NCBI GenBank assembly: GCA_023055505.1
Contig: JALIRH010000039.1
Location: 4,654,505-4,718,504, forward strand
Length of the DNA stretch: 64,000 nt
Direction: 5' to 3'
DNA from: Callipepla californica brunnescens
Taxonomy: Eukaryota; Chordata; Aves; Galliformes; Odontophoridae
The translations under genes were made by a program, and so were the position numbers. Each line of letters opens with the position of its first letter. Position 1 is the stretch's first letter. The notes below the pieces were generated by a model. The model did not search any database and had not been told where the DNA came from. It worked only from the letters and a program-made list of their open reading frames with translations. Positions 51,205-63,214 of the stretch are shown in pieces.

Positions 51205-53410
51205 TGAAGTCCATAACAAGTAAATAAAGGGTCTGGAGAATGCAGTTGCTGCCCCGAGAGCCGGGCACGGAGCTGCGCTGCCGCCGTGCGGTGCGTACAG
51301 CAGGTGGCACTTGGGGAACGTGCATCGCTTCACCCAGGGCTGCGGTCTGGAAGGAGAGGCCTGCTTTGTGAGGCGTCCAGGGCTGGGAATTTAGATATTA
51401 GTGTATCGATAGAGCTGTGGCGGAGCACGGGACCGGGGGCTGCCTCGTGCTGGTGCCTGGAGGAGCGCTGAAGGAGTGGAGGCTGCTCAGCTTTCACAGC
51501 CTTCGCGTGGCTCCTGGGCTGTACGCGCAGAACACCTCTCTATCTTGAAGAGCAAAACCCTCCTGCTATTCAGGTCATTAAAAAAGACCCCCTGTGGGTG
51601 ACTTCAAGGCCAGGAATTTGTTCCTTATCCCCGGATTTCTCTGAGGGGAAATCAAGACACGAAAGTCTTAAATTTTACATTAAGAAATGAATCAGAATAG
51701 GCACTTTCTGTTTTAAAAATAAGCATGAGCAAAATTGCAATTCACCTGGCAATAATTTCAGGCTTAAATGTTTCAAAACTTGCCCAAAATTAATGAGAAG
51801 AATATTTCGATGGTGTTTGCCTTCTTGTGAAGGAACCTCCCCAGAGAAGCTCAGCCCAGGCAGCGGTCGGATGCAGTCGGACACGTTCTGGAAATCAGAC
51901 CTTGGCCTGAATATGCGAGGAGAGTGCTTTTCTATAACTTCTGTTTGTTCTGTCCATTTAATTCAAAGCTTGTATTACAAGCTGCAAAGCCAACTGGGGA
52001 CTGAAAAAAACATGGCTTATTTTTTTTTAATTGGCGAATAAATTTATTTAATTCGTGAATATCTCAATTTACGGAGCAGGACCCAAGTGGACTAGGTCTA
52101 AAGTCCTGAAGGGCACTATGAGCAGGCAGCTCAGCTCAGTGACTAGGTAGGGTACTCCTCTTTCTTAATAAACCAATTAAAGTTTTTTTTTTTATATGCT
52201 CATCTTCTTTTTCCATGTTTCTTATGCAAAGCTCCATTAAAATATCTACTTCACATTTCAGAACGCTCTGCGAACGTTTGTATTGAATTCCTGTTGCTAT
52301 CAGGATCCATTTTGACTTCAAGTGTATGTGGGAAACTGATAATAATGAAGTAAATGAAAAATACATCACCCTTCAGTTTAACATAATGAATCTGAACAGT
52401 TGAGCATGAAAAAATGTATAGAAAACTGTTTAATTGGCCTGTCTCTAGACACAGAATCTGACCAACAAGCACGGAGTATCAGTTTTCAGGGAGAAAACCT
52501 AAATGATATGAAGGCCAGCTGAGATCAAAGCCAGGTAATTAAGGGAAGGTTGCCTGTGCTTCATTGCTCTTTCATTTTGTGGCCTCCAAGTACAGAGTCT
52601 GCATGCCACACTTTATTAAGCAGTGTGGGGCACCTAGGAATATTAAGCATCACTTTAAAGCACTCAGTTCCTTATTGATGCTTTCCCAGACATAATCACA
52701 ATTTCAAATTCATGAGTTAAATGCGAGCGGTGTGCTTCCATCAGGCCAGATCAAACTGAGGGAGATCTCGTTGCATTGGTGTGGCTGAATGCGCTCAGAA
52801 GTACACACAAAATAGTGCTTGGCTGTTCCTTTTTTGGAGAGCATCGTAACTGGATGGGTACTGTTTAGGCAAGAGACTGAAAAGCACAAACACGGTGCCG
52901 GAAAGCAGCTTTAGGATGTACTGAGCATTTGGAGGGTTTGCTTTCCAAAGTTCGTTTCAATTTTCATGAGCGACAGACGTTTTATAATAGCATTGTTCAG
53001 CAAATGATGGGGACTGTCGTGTCACTAACATGCTGGTGGAGGAAAGATTTTCTTCATATGAGACCGTTACTGAGGGTTAGATGTTGTTTGTCACTCAATA
53101 ACTGAGTAATTAAAGAATACATCAAGCCCACCAAGAGCACATAAAATCACAATATGAATGTTACAAACAATACTTTAGGTATGTTTGTTCTACGAAAAGT
53201 GAAGTAGGCCAGTGTTCACTGTTGTAGTAGCTCAATTTCATTTTTGTTTATTTGAGATCAATTCTCCAAATATCAAGGTAACTCTGAACACATAAGTTGC
53301 CTTTCAGGTTTCTTTTGACTTTCTTTTTGACTGAAGCTGGATTGCATTTCCCTGGTGGGTGTCATGGATGCTCCTCAGGTGCAGGTAGATCATACCTGGA
53401 TATTTGTATG
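51205..53410. other. Upstream flank of ZRANB2, AT-rich, no gene
   Basis: No exon, RNA gene or named repeat is supported here. From about 51550 the sequence becomes AT-rich. Confidence 0.55.
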
Positions 53411-53416
53411 TAAGCC

Positions 53417-53828
53417 CTACAAGGAGAGATGGAGCTGGGGCTGCTTGGTCTGGGGCAGAGGAGGCTGAGGGGAGACCTCATTGCTCTCTTCCAGTATCTG
53501 AAACGTGCTCACAGTGAGAGTGGGACTGGGCTCTGCTCACTGCTGACAGTGACAGGACGAGGGGAAATGGCTTTAAGTTGTGCTAGGGTGAGTTTAGGCT
53601 GGAGATCAGGAAACACTTCTGTACAGAAAGGGTTGTTAAGCATTGGGATGGGCTCTGCAGGGAGGTGGTGCAGTCACCATCCCTGGGTGTGCTTAAAACC
53701 ATTTGGATGTGGTGCTCAGGACCATGGTTTAGCAGAGGGCTGCTAGAGTGAGGGCAGTATGGTTGGATCGTGGTTGGACTCGATGATCTTTGAGATCTTT
53801 TCCAACCTGAGTGATTCTGTGATTCTAT
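53417..53828 (+). repeat. CR1 LINE 3' end, longest copy in the window
   Basis: About 410 bases: GAGATGGAGCTGGGGCTGCT, GGAGACCTCATTGCTCTCTT, GACAGTGACAGGACGAGGGG, GGAGATCAGGAAACACTTCT, GTACAGAAAGGGTTGTTAAG, CACCATCCCTGGGTGTGCTT, ACTCGATGATCTTTGAGATC, TTTTCCAACCTGAGTGATTC, ending in two ATTCTRTG octamers. Well preserved, so relatively young. It keeps only the 3' end of the element, with no intact reverse transcriptase. Confidence 0.96.
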
Positions 53829-53829
53829 T

Positions 53830-56800
53830 CTAGGGTTCAGTTTTCCTCTGGTGTGGAGAAGCTGAATGGAGAGAAATAAGTTTAACATGACGTGACACAT
53901 TTTGTTTTCACATAAACCTTGCATACTTTTTGGATCTAGGTGTGTTATTTGCTGTTGTGACATATGAAATATTATTACATGCCATTACTAAAGCAAAAGC
54001 AGAAAATATTTTGCCTGAACAATGTGTGAAACCAGCTCAGATTTAAAAGGAAAAATGTGCGTGGCCATTGCCTTGGCACCTCGCTCATTGTGCTCTGCTT
54101 CCCCCACGCCTCCACATCCACCATCAACGTGTAACTCTGAAGTAATGTGGAGTGTCAACAGACAAATGTGCAGGGATTATGAAAATGGATCGTATTTCAT
54201 CATTACGTTTGTACTCAAACACAATAACAATATTTTCTGTAACTGAGCTCTCGGTGGTGTTGACAACATCCTTTCCTGCACTCAGAGTTGTGATACAGAT
54301 GCGTTATTTCCTCCAGCAAATTTTACCTGTCAGACAGTTGTTTTAGTTCTAGAGCTCCTTCTCAGAAATAAATAGGGGCTCACGATGCACGTCAGTCTTT
54401 TGACAGGAAAATCCAAACATATATTTGCCCACAATTGTGTTGACATTTGCGATACAGTTTAAGGGCTTTTTTAGAGCCACAGGAGATGTAGTAGAGTTTT
54501 TAAACTTAATCTCCAAAGCAGATTGAAAATAAAGTATGATTTTACCATATCATTTAGGAGAAGTGAGCGACCCAGTGAGGCTGCATTTCCTGCTGTGTGG
54601 AAAGGGACTGTCAGAGGTCCGTGCACAGGAACCGCACTGGTGCTGGTGCTGGATCTCCCAGTGCTGGAAGACTTTGTGGTACAGCAGCTGAGCATTCTGC
54701 TGTTGGCTCGATGTGGCAAGTTGGTGTCAGAACTGACATAGTTGGGTATATAGAGTTTATTTATTTTTCTTTCAGAACAACTGGGAGAAATGTTTTAATT
54801 TTAAAATTGGTGCAATTTTCCCAAGGTGGCCGTTGTGGTTTATTTTGTCTTTTTTCTAATTGAAGCCAGTTTGGAAGAGCACCAGGTAGTGTTTTGGGGT
54901 AAAAATGCCATCATAACATGCAAACCGTTTTCATCGTCCCAGTCTATCTATTAAAACTCCATTGTCTTTTCTATACTACACATCGGTGGTGGATGCAAAG
55001 GATCTGTTGAACCAGAGTGTAATATGCATCTTTGCATATGTATTCAGTGTATACACTTTGGGAGCAGTTCGTGGAAAGATTGAAAGCGCAGCTGCCGTGA
55101 TGGAGAGTGGCCATGTATTTCCAGACAGTGATCCTCACAGATCCATGTTGGGGCTGCTTGAACAGAACCAGCTCTCTGCTGGCTGGAGGTGAGAGCTCAT
55201 CACACGAGTCAGACATCACCAGTGAGCCTTCCTCCTCTGGCAGGGGAGCTCGCCAGCCCCCGAAAGGGCAGATGATCCCACTGTACAAGCTCAGCATTGT
55301 TGGCAATGAAAGGAGGGCCCCTCTGCTGGAGATGTGGGCCATGTGTGTGTGATGCAGCAGGACGTGGCCCATCAGATGATGCAGGGGAGCTCAGCAGTTC
55401 CAGGTGGAACATTTTTAGGGGTAGAGGAAAGAAAAAAGTGCCCCGAAGACCAAATCTGATAAAGGTGAATATTAACTGCTAAAAGGTCCAGTGAGACCAA
55501 GAGATATGAGGAATTGAACGGTGGTGGATGGAGATTAAAAGAATCTGCCATGCCCTAGCCAAGATGAGAAGAGCAGTAGTGATTCCTTATTAATGCATTC
55601 AGAGATGGTAAATATAAATGAAGGATCAGGATTCTCTGAGTTAGAGGATAAATGACAGGATCAAATTGTTATGAATTGATCGTGGTTACATTTTTACCGA
55701 AATTAGCAAAAGGCATCTAGCCATCCAAGAAATAGAAGTCTGTTACAGTTAAAACCGGGGGAAAAAGATACTGAATAATTTAAGATGGAACTTGAGACTT
55801 TTACAAAAAAGGGTATCTTGATTCAAGAAAGGACTTGCTGGAGAGGGGAGGCTGTGTCTGGTGCCTAGCAGAGGCGAGCTTGGGAGGGAGCAGGAAATGC
55901 TGCAGGGCACAGCTCTGCCTTGGGGCATGGTGAGGTGTGGTGTTGGGGAGCAGCAGGTCTGTGCTGTGTGACCCCGAGGGAACATCGGGCTGCCAGCAGG
56001 GCGAGCAGAGCACGCGTCCTCAGCCTACGGGAAGGTGATGTTTGAGAAGCGTGTTCGTAAATAAGCCAATCTTTATAATGTTCGAAAGGTATGTTTGAGC
56101 ACCATGTAGGTGAGATGCAGAATAAATAACGCCCCTTATCCACACTGACAGCTATAATTACTGTGGTTCATGAAAGCTTATTTTCGATATGACTGAGAGC
56201 ATTTAATGGGCAAGTGCAGTCAACTCGGAAGGAAAGGTGAGGCATGCATAAGGAAAATCTAATATGTATCTTTTAAAAGCCAGGTTGGAAAGAGTTCATC
56301 CTTGAAGGAGTCACTGTCAGGCAAACAAGGCGTGATTAACCTTTCCCATGCTCATCCTGCTCCACTCTGCTTGTGCTGCGAAGCATCATCACTAATTAGG
56401 GAGCCATAGAGCTCGGTGCTGCGGAGGTCCAGCTGAATTTTGTTGCTCTGGAGGAGCACAGTGTGGCCTGGGGGTGCAGAGGATTCCAGGCACTCCCAGC
56501 CATGCGGGGGATCCTGACACATACCCCATTTGGTGGAGAATGTCAGCAGTGTATTTGAAGGGTTGAGGATAATTAGAAAAGAATGAATCCCAAAGTTTTG
56601 GTACTGATTCCCAATACTGCTCATCTCAGCTATACTTTTATTGATGGATGCTGAATTACACCACTTAGTGCTCTGTGATGTCAGAATTAGGATCCTCCTG
56701 CAGTTTCAGAATGGTATTCTTACACCTACAGTTCATTTCTGTGGTTCAGCTTTTGCTTCCTACTGAAACGGAATACTTGGCTCCTTCAAAAATTTTGTTT

Positions 56801-59800
56801 TGACAAAAGAAAACAACAGAGAAGTGGATCCGGCTCAGGCCATGGGCTGAACCTCCACACCCAGAGGAGAGGCAGCAGCATCCTCCAGAGTTTGCTGTTT
56901 GGTTCTGAGGGGCACAAGCTGATCCCCACCAAGGAGAATCATGGTTCTCCCTTGGCTCTCAGAGAGCTTGTGAATTCTCATACATCTCTGCTTACCAGCC
57001 AAATGCAATTTGGTGTCCTCATTTTTACAGTCAATTCTGCTACAAATTTGCACATTTCAGTGAAGACTGTCTCTTTCCTTTTCCAGAACACTCAATTACA
57101 GTAACATCAGACACAGAAAATCATTTTGACAAGTGTCCTATTTACAGAGAAATGAATAGCCACGAAGTAGAAGAATTCTTTTCTTTTCTTTCTTTCTTTT
57201 ATTGGAGAAGAAAACTCCCGAATAAACTTAGTTTCTCCTTAAACTTCAATTACAAATAGAATAAGGAGTCCAAACGGCATTTCCAGTCCGCATCATGCTT
57301 CCAACCACGACGCCGACCAAAGCAACCCGAACCAAGTGATTCCAAACTCAGAGCTCACACCTGTGCGATGCTGGGTCTCCCGTCAGAAGCTAGGAACTTC
57401 CATGTGCTGTCTGCCAAACAAATCAATGCTCTGCACCTCCATGTGCGAGGATTTTATACCAAAATCTTGCTGTGCTGTTTCGATCCCACTTCCCCATTGG
57501 GTTGGGCCAGGTACTGAATTCAAAACTCCCTATGGGTGGACGATGAAACGCTGAATGGAGCAAAGGTGTTACTCCACTGCTCCAAAACACCGATATTTAT
57601 ATGTGCACAGAGGTGCTGTAGTGCTTTTTAGTGCTTTTGCAGATGTGGCCCAAGCTGAGCGCTGCCTAGCAGCTCCCACCCCGGCCTCATTGCCGTGCTG
57701 CCTGCAGCTCCAGCCCCAGCTTCAGCAGAAACAAAACGGGGCCGGTGCAACCCACCTGCTTCCACCTCATGCCGCTAGAAACTCAATTTGTCCTTATTGA
57801 GTTAGCACCTCTGCTTTTTTCTTAGCAGCAGAGATTTTGAATGCTGTGCAAAAACTCCACGTTGCTATGGTTATAGCACAGCCATTCGCAGAGCCTCCAG
57901 AAGTAGCCAGAAATGAGACGAATCCAAGGGCTGGTATGAAAGTCGATCAGCATCCTCTCCAAGCAGTGCTGCCTTTCAGATGTTTCCCTGCTGTCAGCTG
58001 GGGAGTGAGGGTGGCAAACTAGGTTAATGGCATCGCCTTCCTTCTGAGTAATATAAAATTCATCTACAGCTGGAATCTTCAATTTAAATTATCTCCCAGG
58101 AGAAATCCAACCTAAAACTTTGGGACTAAGTGTGTGCAGCTCTTTTTTCCTCTGCCAAACTAAAGCTATACCTGTCTTCTCTTATCCCTCCCCTCTCCTT
58201 CATCATCTCCCACCCTGCATGTCATAACCTTACGTGGCCCCTTCTGGGCTGTAAGCACAGAAGAAGTGCTTCCAAAATATCAGCCAGTAATCCTTATGCA
58301 GAGCCCACAGAGGGGCTGCGGATGGCTCCAGGGTGAGGGGGCTGGTCCAGCAGGGGCATGGGGGCTTCACCAGGCTCCCCAGGGCAGTGCTCCCTTAATT
58401 GCTGGTGCAAAGTAATGGTGACTGACAATTTCATCTTTAAGCTATTTATCAGTTGGTGCTCTTCATGTCAGGTGTCCCAGGAACATGACAACTCTTGTCA
58501 GTGAAACAAGAGCACCCGGTGACAGGCTTGCAATTGAATTCCTTCACCCAGCACTCCCAGCATTAACACTACGCTTAAACAACTCCATTCATTTATTCAG
58601 AAAAAGAGGAAGAAAAAAAAAGCAATCCAGTGAGATGCTGACAAAATATATAACTTTTCTGAATCCTAAAATGCGCCTGGTTTGGCTTCCTCGGTGCCAC
58701 CAGGATAACCTGTCTGGGTACGTTAAGTGCTGCTTTATTTGTTGCCGGCAAATGAGCCAACTGTGGGTCACTGTGCCACGCGTGGGAGCCACTCGTTTGC
58801 CATGAATGATTCATAACTCTGACTGCTTTTTAGTGAAAAGCCCCGGTTAGAATTCTACATAAGCTCGGAAAGAAGAAATCAAAACCCTACTCTCTATTTT
58901 CGCTGGAATTTATAATGAATGACAACCCGAGAGTTATTCTCCCGCACGGCTCTCCTTGCTGACACGCAGCCTTGTCTGCGGGCTGCGCTTGGCTGCCCGC
59001 TGTCCCTAAACCTGCTCTGTGATGTTGCTCTCAAACAAACATTTTGGAGAGACAGTTCAGTCCGACTTTTATCTCATATTTAAACATTCCGAACAGGAGG
59101 AATGAACAGGAAAGGCTGGGGGAGGTGGTGTGGTGCAGGTGCCTCATTTCCTGGCGATGCACCCGGAAAGAAGTCGTGTGCTGGAACCAAGTCACTGTAG
59201 TTATAAGCTCACTTCATAATGCTTTTTAGAGCTTGGGTGCATCTGATTATTATTAAGGATAACACCGTGCTTTTCTAGGGCCCAACGGAAGCAGGAAAAC
59301 CTGCTGGATGTCCTGGGGCAAAGCTCTGCAACGAACCCAAGAAACGGAGCACTGGCAGTAGCAGTGCCAAGAGCTGATACATGACCTGGGAGCCTGGGAC
59401 TGGGCTGCAGTTCCCTGGGCACTGCTAGAGAGGGGTCGTGATGCTATGGAGCTGCTCTCTCCCTTCGGCATAGCCACAGCTTTCCCTGATGCCCCTGGAA
59501 GATGGAAGCTGCCCCATCCTCTCCAGGTTTGTTAGCAGAGCTGGGTGTACCTGATTTCAGGGGCCGCCTTGATGCAGATTGCATATTCTGCCTGGAACCA
59601 CAAACCATGAATTATGATAGCAGGTCCCCAATGAGTCCTCTATGAAACAAAGCATGCTGTGTTTGAACCTGTTCATTTAAAGCTCCAATTAACAAATTGG
59701 TAACTGCTTCTCTTTCTCTCCACAGCTGCAGCTGATGTGGTGCACGTCCACATAATGGCACTGAACAGCAGGGCTAAATGCACTGCAGTTTGTCCTTTGA

Positions 59801-61080
59801 TCCCAGCTCATTACAATAAGGATTTACCAGCGAGTTCTCTTCCCTTTTCTCTGATATTTGTTTCTTTTAAGAATAACTTTTCTGGCAAATATTTTTCTCA
59901 TGTTAACTTCACGATTCTGTGTCCTGGATGCTGAATCTGTTTGATTTATTAGTGTCTGTTCCTAATTAGCAGCTCCTGCTAACACTCTTCCCTAGCCTTG
60001 TTTCTGGCCCAGGCGTCTCCAACAGACACCCACAGACTTTGGCATCCCATCCAAACACTTTCTCCAGGGGTGCACTTGTTAGTGATTGATGCACAGGTCT
60101 GATTTACACTCTGGATGGAGAACGAGCCGTCTCCTGCTCAACTCTTTCAGTGTTTATTTTTTTGTAAGGAGTGCGTACTGTCGTATATTTTCAAGGTCCC
60201 GGACCTTTATTCATTGTTTGCTGGATCCAAATATCTCAGAAAATCAATTTTTATTCCCAAAGACCCTGCCAATCTCATTGGTTTCTGGGGCAGGGTGCTG
60301 TAATGTCAGTAAAAGAAGAATCAGGAGTGCTCTTGAGATTTAATAGTCACCATAAGTACTGGTCTAGCTTCACTGTCTTCAATAGCACTGCCGAGGAGAA
60401 GTGACTCTAAAAGAAAGGTCAAGATGTTCTGGTTGGCGTGTTTAGAAGGAAGAGAACTAAATAGAACACAGGCAGATGGATGTGAGGTCATTCCAAACTC
60501 CTATCGAGTAACACAATGAAGTGAATTGGATGGAAGTTTCGTGGCAGTCACTGCAAGGGAGCCGATGCCTCTCCAAGTTGCGTGGCAACACTCTCAAGAC
60601 AAAAATAAAACATCCATATGGCTTTGAAAATCCTTGGATTTATTTCTGAGGTAGAATAAGATTTTTTTGTTGTTTGTTTAAGGTTAAAGTCTTCAAAGTA
60701 AAATGAGTAAGTCCACTGGCAATGGAAAAAGTTACCAAGTTTTGGATTTCTCAAGGATATAAAGTGTGTATAAATTGCACACTTCCATTCCTACTGCTTC
60801 TCCCTCTTCTCTGCTCTTCACCATCTCCTTCTCAGCTTGGATCTCGGTGATTCCTCTTTTAAGCTACTTTTCCAACTTCTGACTTCTTTTTATTCAGCAT
60901 TGTTTCAATTGGTGGAAGACTGCTCCTCGGATCGTTCCTGTGGGGTGGAGAGCTCAGCACTCTGTAGTCCCAGCCATGGGCCAGAGCAGGGCCAGCCCGC
61001 CAGGGGGCATGAAGGGCAGCCCCTCAGGAGGTGAGCTGATGGTGCTTCTGCAGAGGGATCTGGACATCACAGGTTGGTTC
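53830..61080. other. Intergenic DNA, no recognised gene
   Basis: About 7 kb without a gene or repeat family that I can name. AT-rich stretches at 57835-57905 and 58840-58940 look like candidate conserved elements. A C/T-rich run occurs at 57178-57200. In most vertebrates NEGR1 is the next gene on this side, from memory, but no NEGR1 exon is visible. Confidence 0.55.
60997..61009 (+). promoter_or_regulatory. Possible CTCF-type site
   Basis: CCGCCAGGGGGCA matches the vertebrate CTCF core CCASYAGRKGGCR at 12 of 13 positions by eye. It is isolated in intergenic DNA. Such matches occur by chance, so this is only a candidate. Confidence 0.3.
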
Positions 61081-61090
61081 CCCAACAGTG

Positions 61091-61215
61091 CCATTATCCT
61101 TTCCTTTCTTTATTCTCTTCCATTATTCTTTTCTTATCCTTTCTTTATTCTCTTCCATTATCCTTTTCTTATCCTTTCCTTCCTTTATTATCTTTCATTA
61201 TTCTTTTTCTATTCT
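61091..61215 (+). repeat. Pyrimidine-rich tandem repeat, 35-bp period
   Basis: TTCTTTATTCTCTTCCATTA recurs exactly 35 bases apart (61106 and 61141), with decayed further copies built from TTATCCTTTTC and TTATTCTTTT modules. Almost pure T and C with interspersed A on the plus strand. Confidence 0.85.
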
Positions 61216-61993
61216 ATCAGTATCACTTTTTAATGAGAGAAAACCATCAACAAGTCCAAGGACAGGTGGCCAACCTTGGCCTGGCTGCAGGTATCACGGC
61301 AGCCTCTGCACCAGCCTGCAGCACAGCTCTGGGCTGGAGTGATCCCATCCACTCCCACTGGTGCACGGGGTTGGGGTCCTCAGCAACATCCAACGTCCTG
61401 GGTTGTGAACCAGGGAGGAGCTCGGTCCTGGGGCTGGTACCTTCATGCCCAGCACATGGCACTGCCTCCAGCAGAGGCCCATTGCTGCTGTCATTGCCAT
61501 GCTGTGATGGCCCCCACCAGTGGGGTATACCCATCAGTATTCAGAGCGGCTGCACGGACATGTAAAGCAGCAGGTGCAGCAAATCTGTGTCGAGGACACG
61601 TTTAATGGGTGAAGGATTCAGTGTTCTGTCTGCCGAGCAAATGACATAAAAACTCCATCTGTAGCTTTGCATGTGTTGTTGTTTTTTTAAATTTCAAAAA
61701 CACGATTTATTTAAAAAATACAGCTTCTCATGTTGTAAACTTGCAGTAAACAATATTTATATTTATTTACATTTCACAGATCCCATACAATCACCAGTGA
61801 AGTCGATGGATGTGTCTCGACTTCTCCCAGAAACTTGCATGCTGACCAGATCTTCCCCTCAGTTATGTGGTGGCTCAGATTTTGTGAACAAACGTGCTTG
61901 GATCAGAAGTTACTGTCTGAAATAATGGCATTGGAGGGGCTCTGTGGGGACATGCTCTGATGACCTGCGGTATGCACAACCTGAAGTTGCCTC

Positions 61994-62165
61994 GGGTTGT
62001 GCCAGTGGAGGGTCTGGATGGGTACTGGGAGAAATCCCCTCTCCAAAGGGCTGTCAGGGGCTTTCACAGACTGCCCGGGGGGGGGGGGGGGTCACTGTCC
62101 CTGGGGGTGTTCCAGAGCCGTGGGGATGTGGCACGGAGGGATGTGGGTGTTGGGATGGGGGGTGG
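61994..62165 (+). repeat. CR1 LINE fragment with a G15 run
   Basis: Plus-oriented: GGAGGGTCTGGATGGGTACT, CTCCAAAGGGCTGTCAGGGG, GTCACTGTCCCTGGGGGTGT, TCCAGAGCCGTGGGGATGTG. The usual GGGGTGGGGGTC segment has become 15 consecutive G (62077-62091). The 3' terminal octamers are missing. Confidence 0.85.
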
Positions 62166-62935
62166 GTGTTCTTTCGTCAGATGAGTAAAGGGGGAATTGA
62201 TCAATCAGTCGTCTTGGGAAGGCCCACACGAGGCGCTGATACACTTCATTAAGCCTTGTTATCAAACTGAAGTTAACAGAAGTTAATTAGAAAGCTTATA
62301 AAGAAAATCTTCTTGTGTGCTATCACAAGAACGCTCCGGCTCGATAAGAGTGCATGGAATTGCTTAATCAGAGTGAGGGTTGAGGCCACGCGCTGTGTTT
62401 CAGGCTTTGCCTGTGGATGTACCATGCTGCATGTGGTACCCAGCTGAGATGCTCCAGGAACAGCCGTGTTTGAGGAGTTCACTGATGGCAGTGTGCAACA
62501 GCTGCTTCAAAAGGTGCTCTCGTGAGTGCATCTCCTTACAGAGCTGCAGCAAAGTGGGCCCTTCTGTCCCATATGCATTTTGTGCGGTAAACCCGGGGTG
62601 TGGTGGCTCAGTGTACTCATGTGAGCAGACGCAGAGCACAGCCACAGTGGATACATTCACTGTTGTTTATGTTCTTCTTCTCTGCTGCTTCTTCTCCTTT
62701 TTTGGGGGAGGGAAGGTGACTTGCATTCCTATTGTGTTACAGTCACTTTTTGTCAACAGTGAAAATCCTTTCCCCTCCTCCCCCCAGAGAGCTCTGTGTT
62801 TCCTGGCATGTTTAAGGAAACAATGTGGATTGCAGAGGTAGTTTTGGTACGGCTGGAAATATCCATCTTGCTAAGAAGAAAATGCAGAAAACGATACAGC
62901 ACTGTTACAGAAGCAATAAAGATGCACTGCAGCAT

Positions 62936-63214
62936 CATCGAGGGGAAACGACCTTAAGTTGTGCCAGGGTAAGTGTAGGTTGGAGATCAGGAAAAACTTC
63001 TGTACAGAAAGGGTCATTAAGCACTGGGACGGGCTCTGCAGGGATGTGGTGCAGTCACCATCACTGGGTGTGTTTAAATCCGTTTGGATGTGGTGCTCAG
63101 GACCATGGTTTAGCAGAGGGCTGTTAGAGTGAGGGCAGCATGGTTGGGTTGTGGTTGGACTCGATGATCTTTGAGAACTTTTCCAACCTGAGTGATTCTG
63201 TGATTCTGTGATCA
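62936..63214 (+). repeat. CR1 LINE 3' end, same subfamily as the 53417 copy
   Basis: GAGGGGAAACGACCTTAAGT, GGAGATCAGGAAAAACTTCT, GTACAGAAAGGGTCATTAAG, CACCATCACTGGGTGTGTTT, ACTCGATGATCTTTGAGAAC, TTTTCCAACCTGAGTGATTC and two or three ATTCTGTG octamers. Very close to 53570-53828. Confidence 0.96.
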
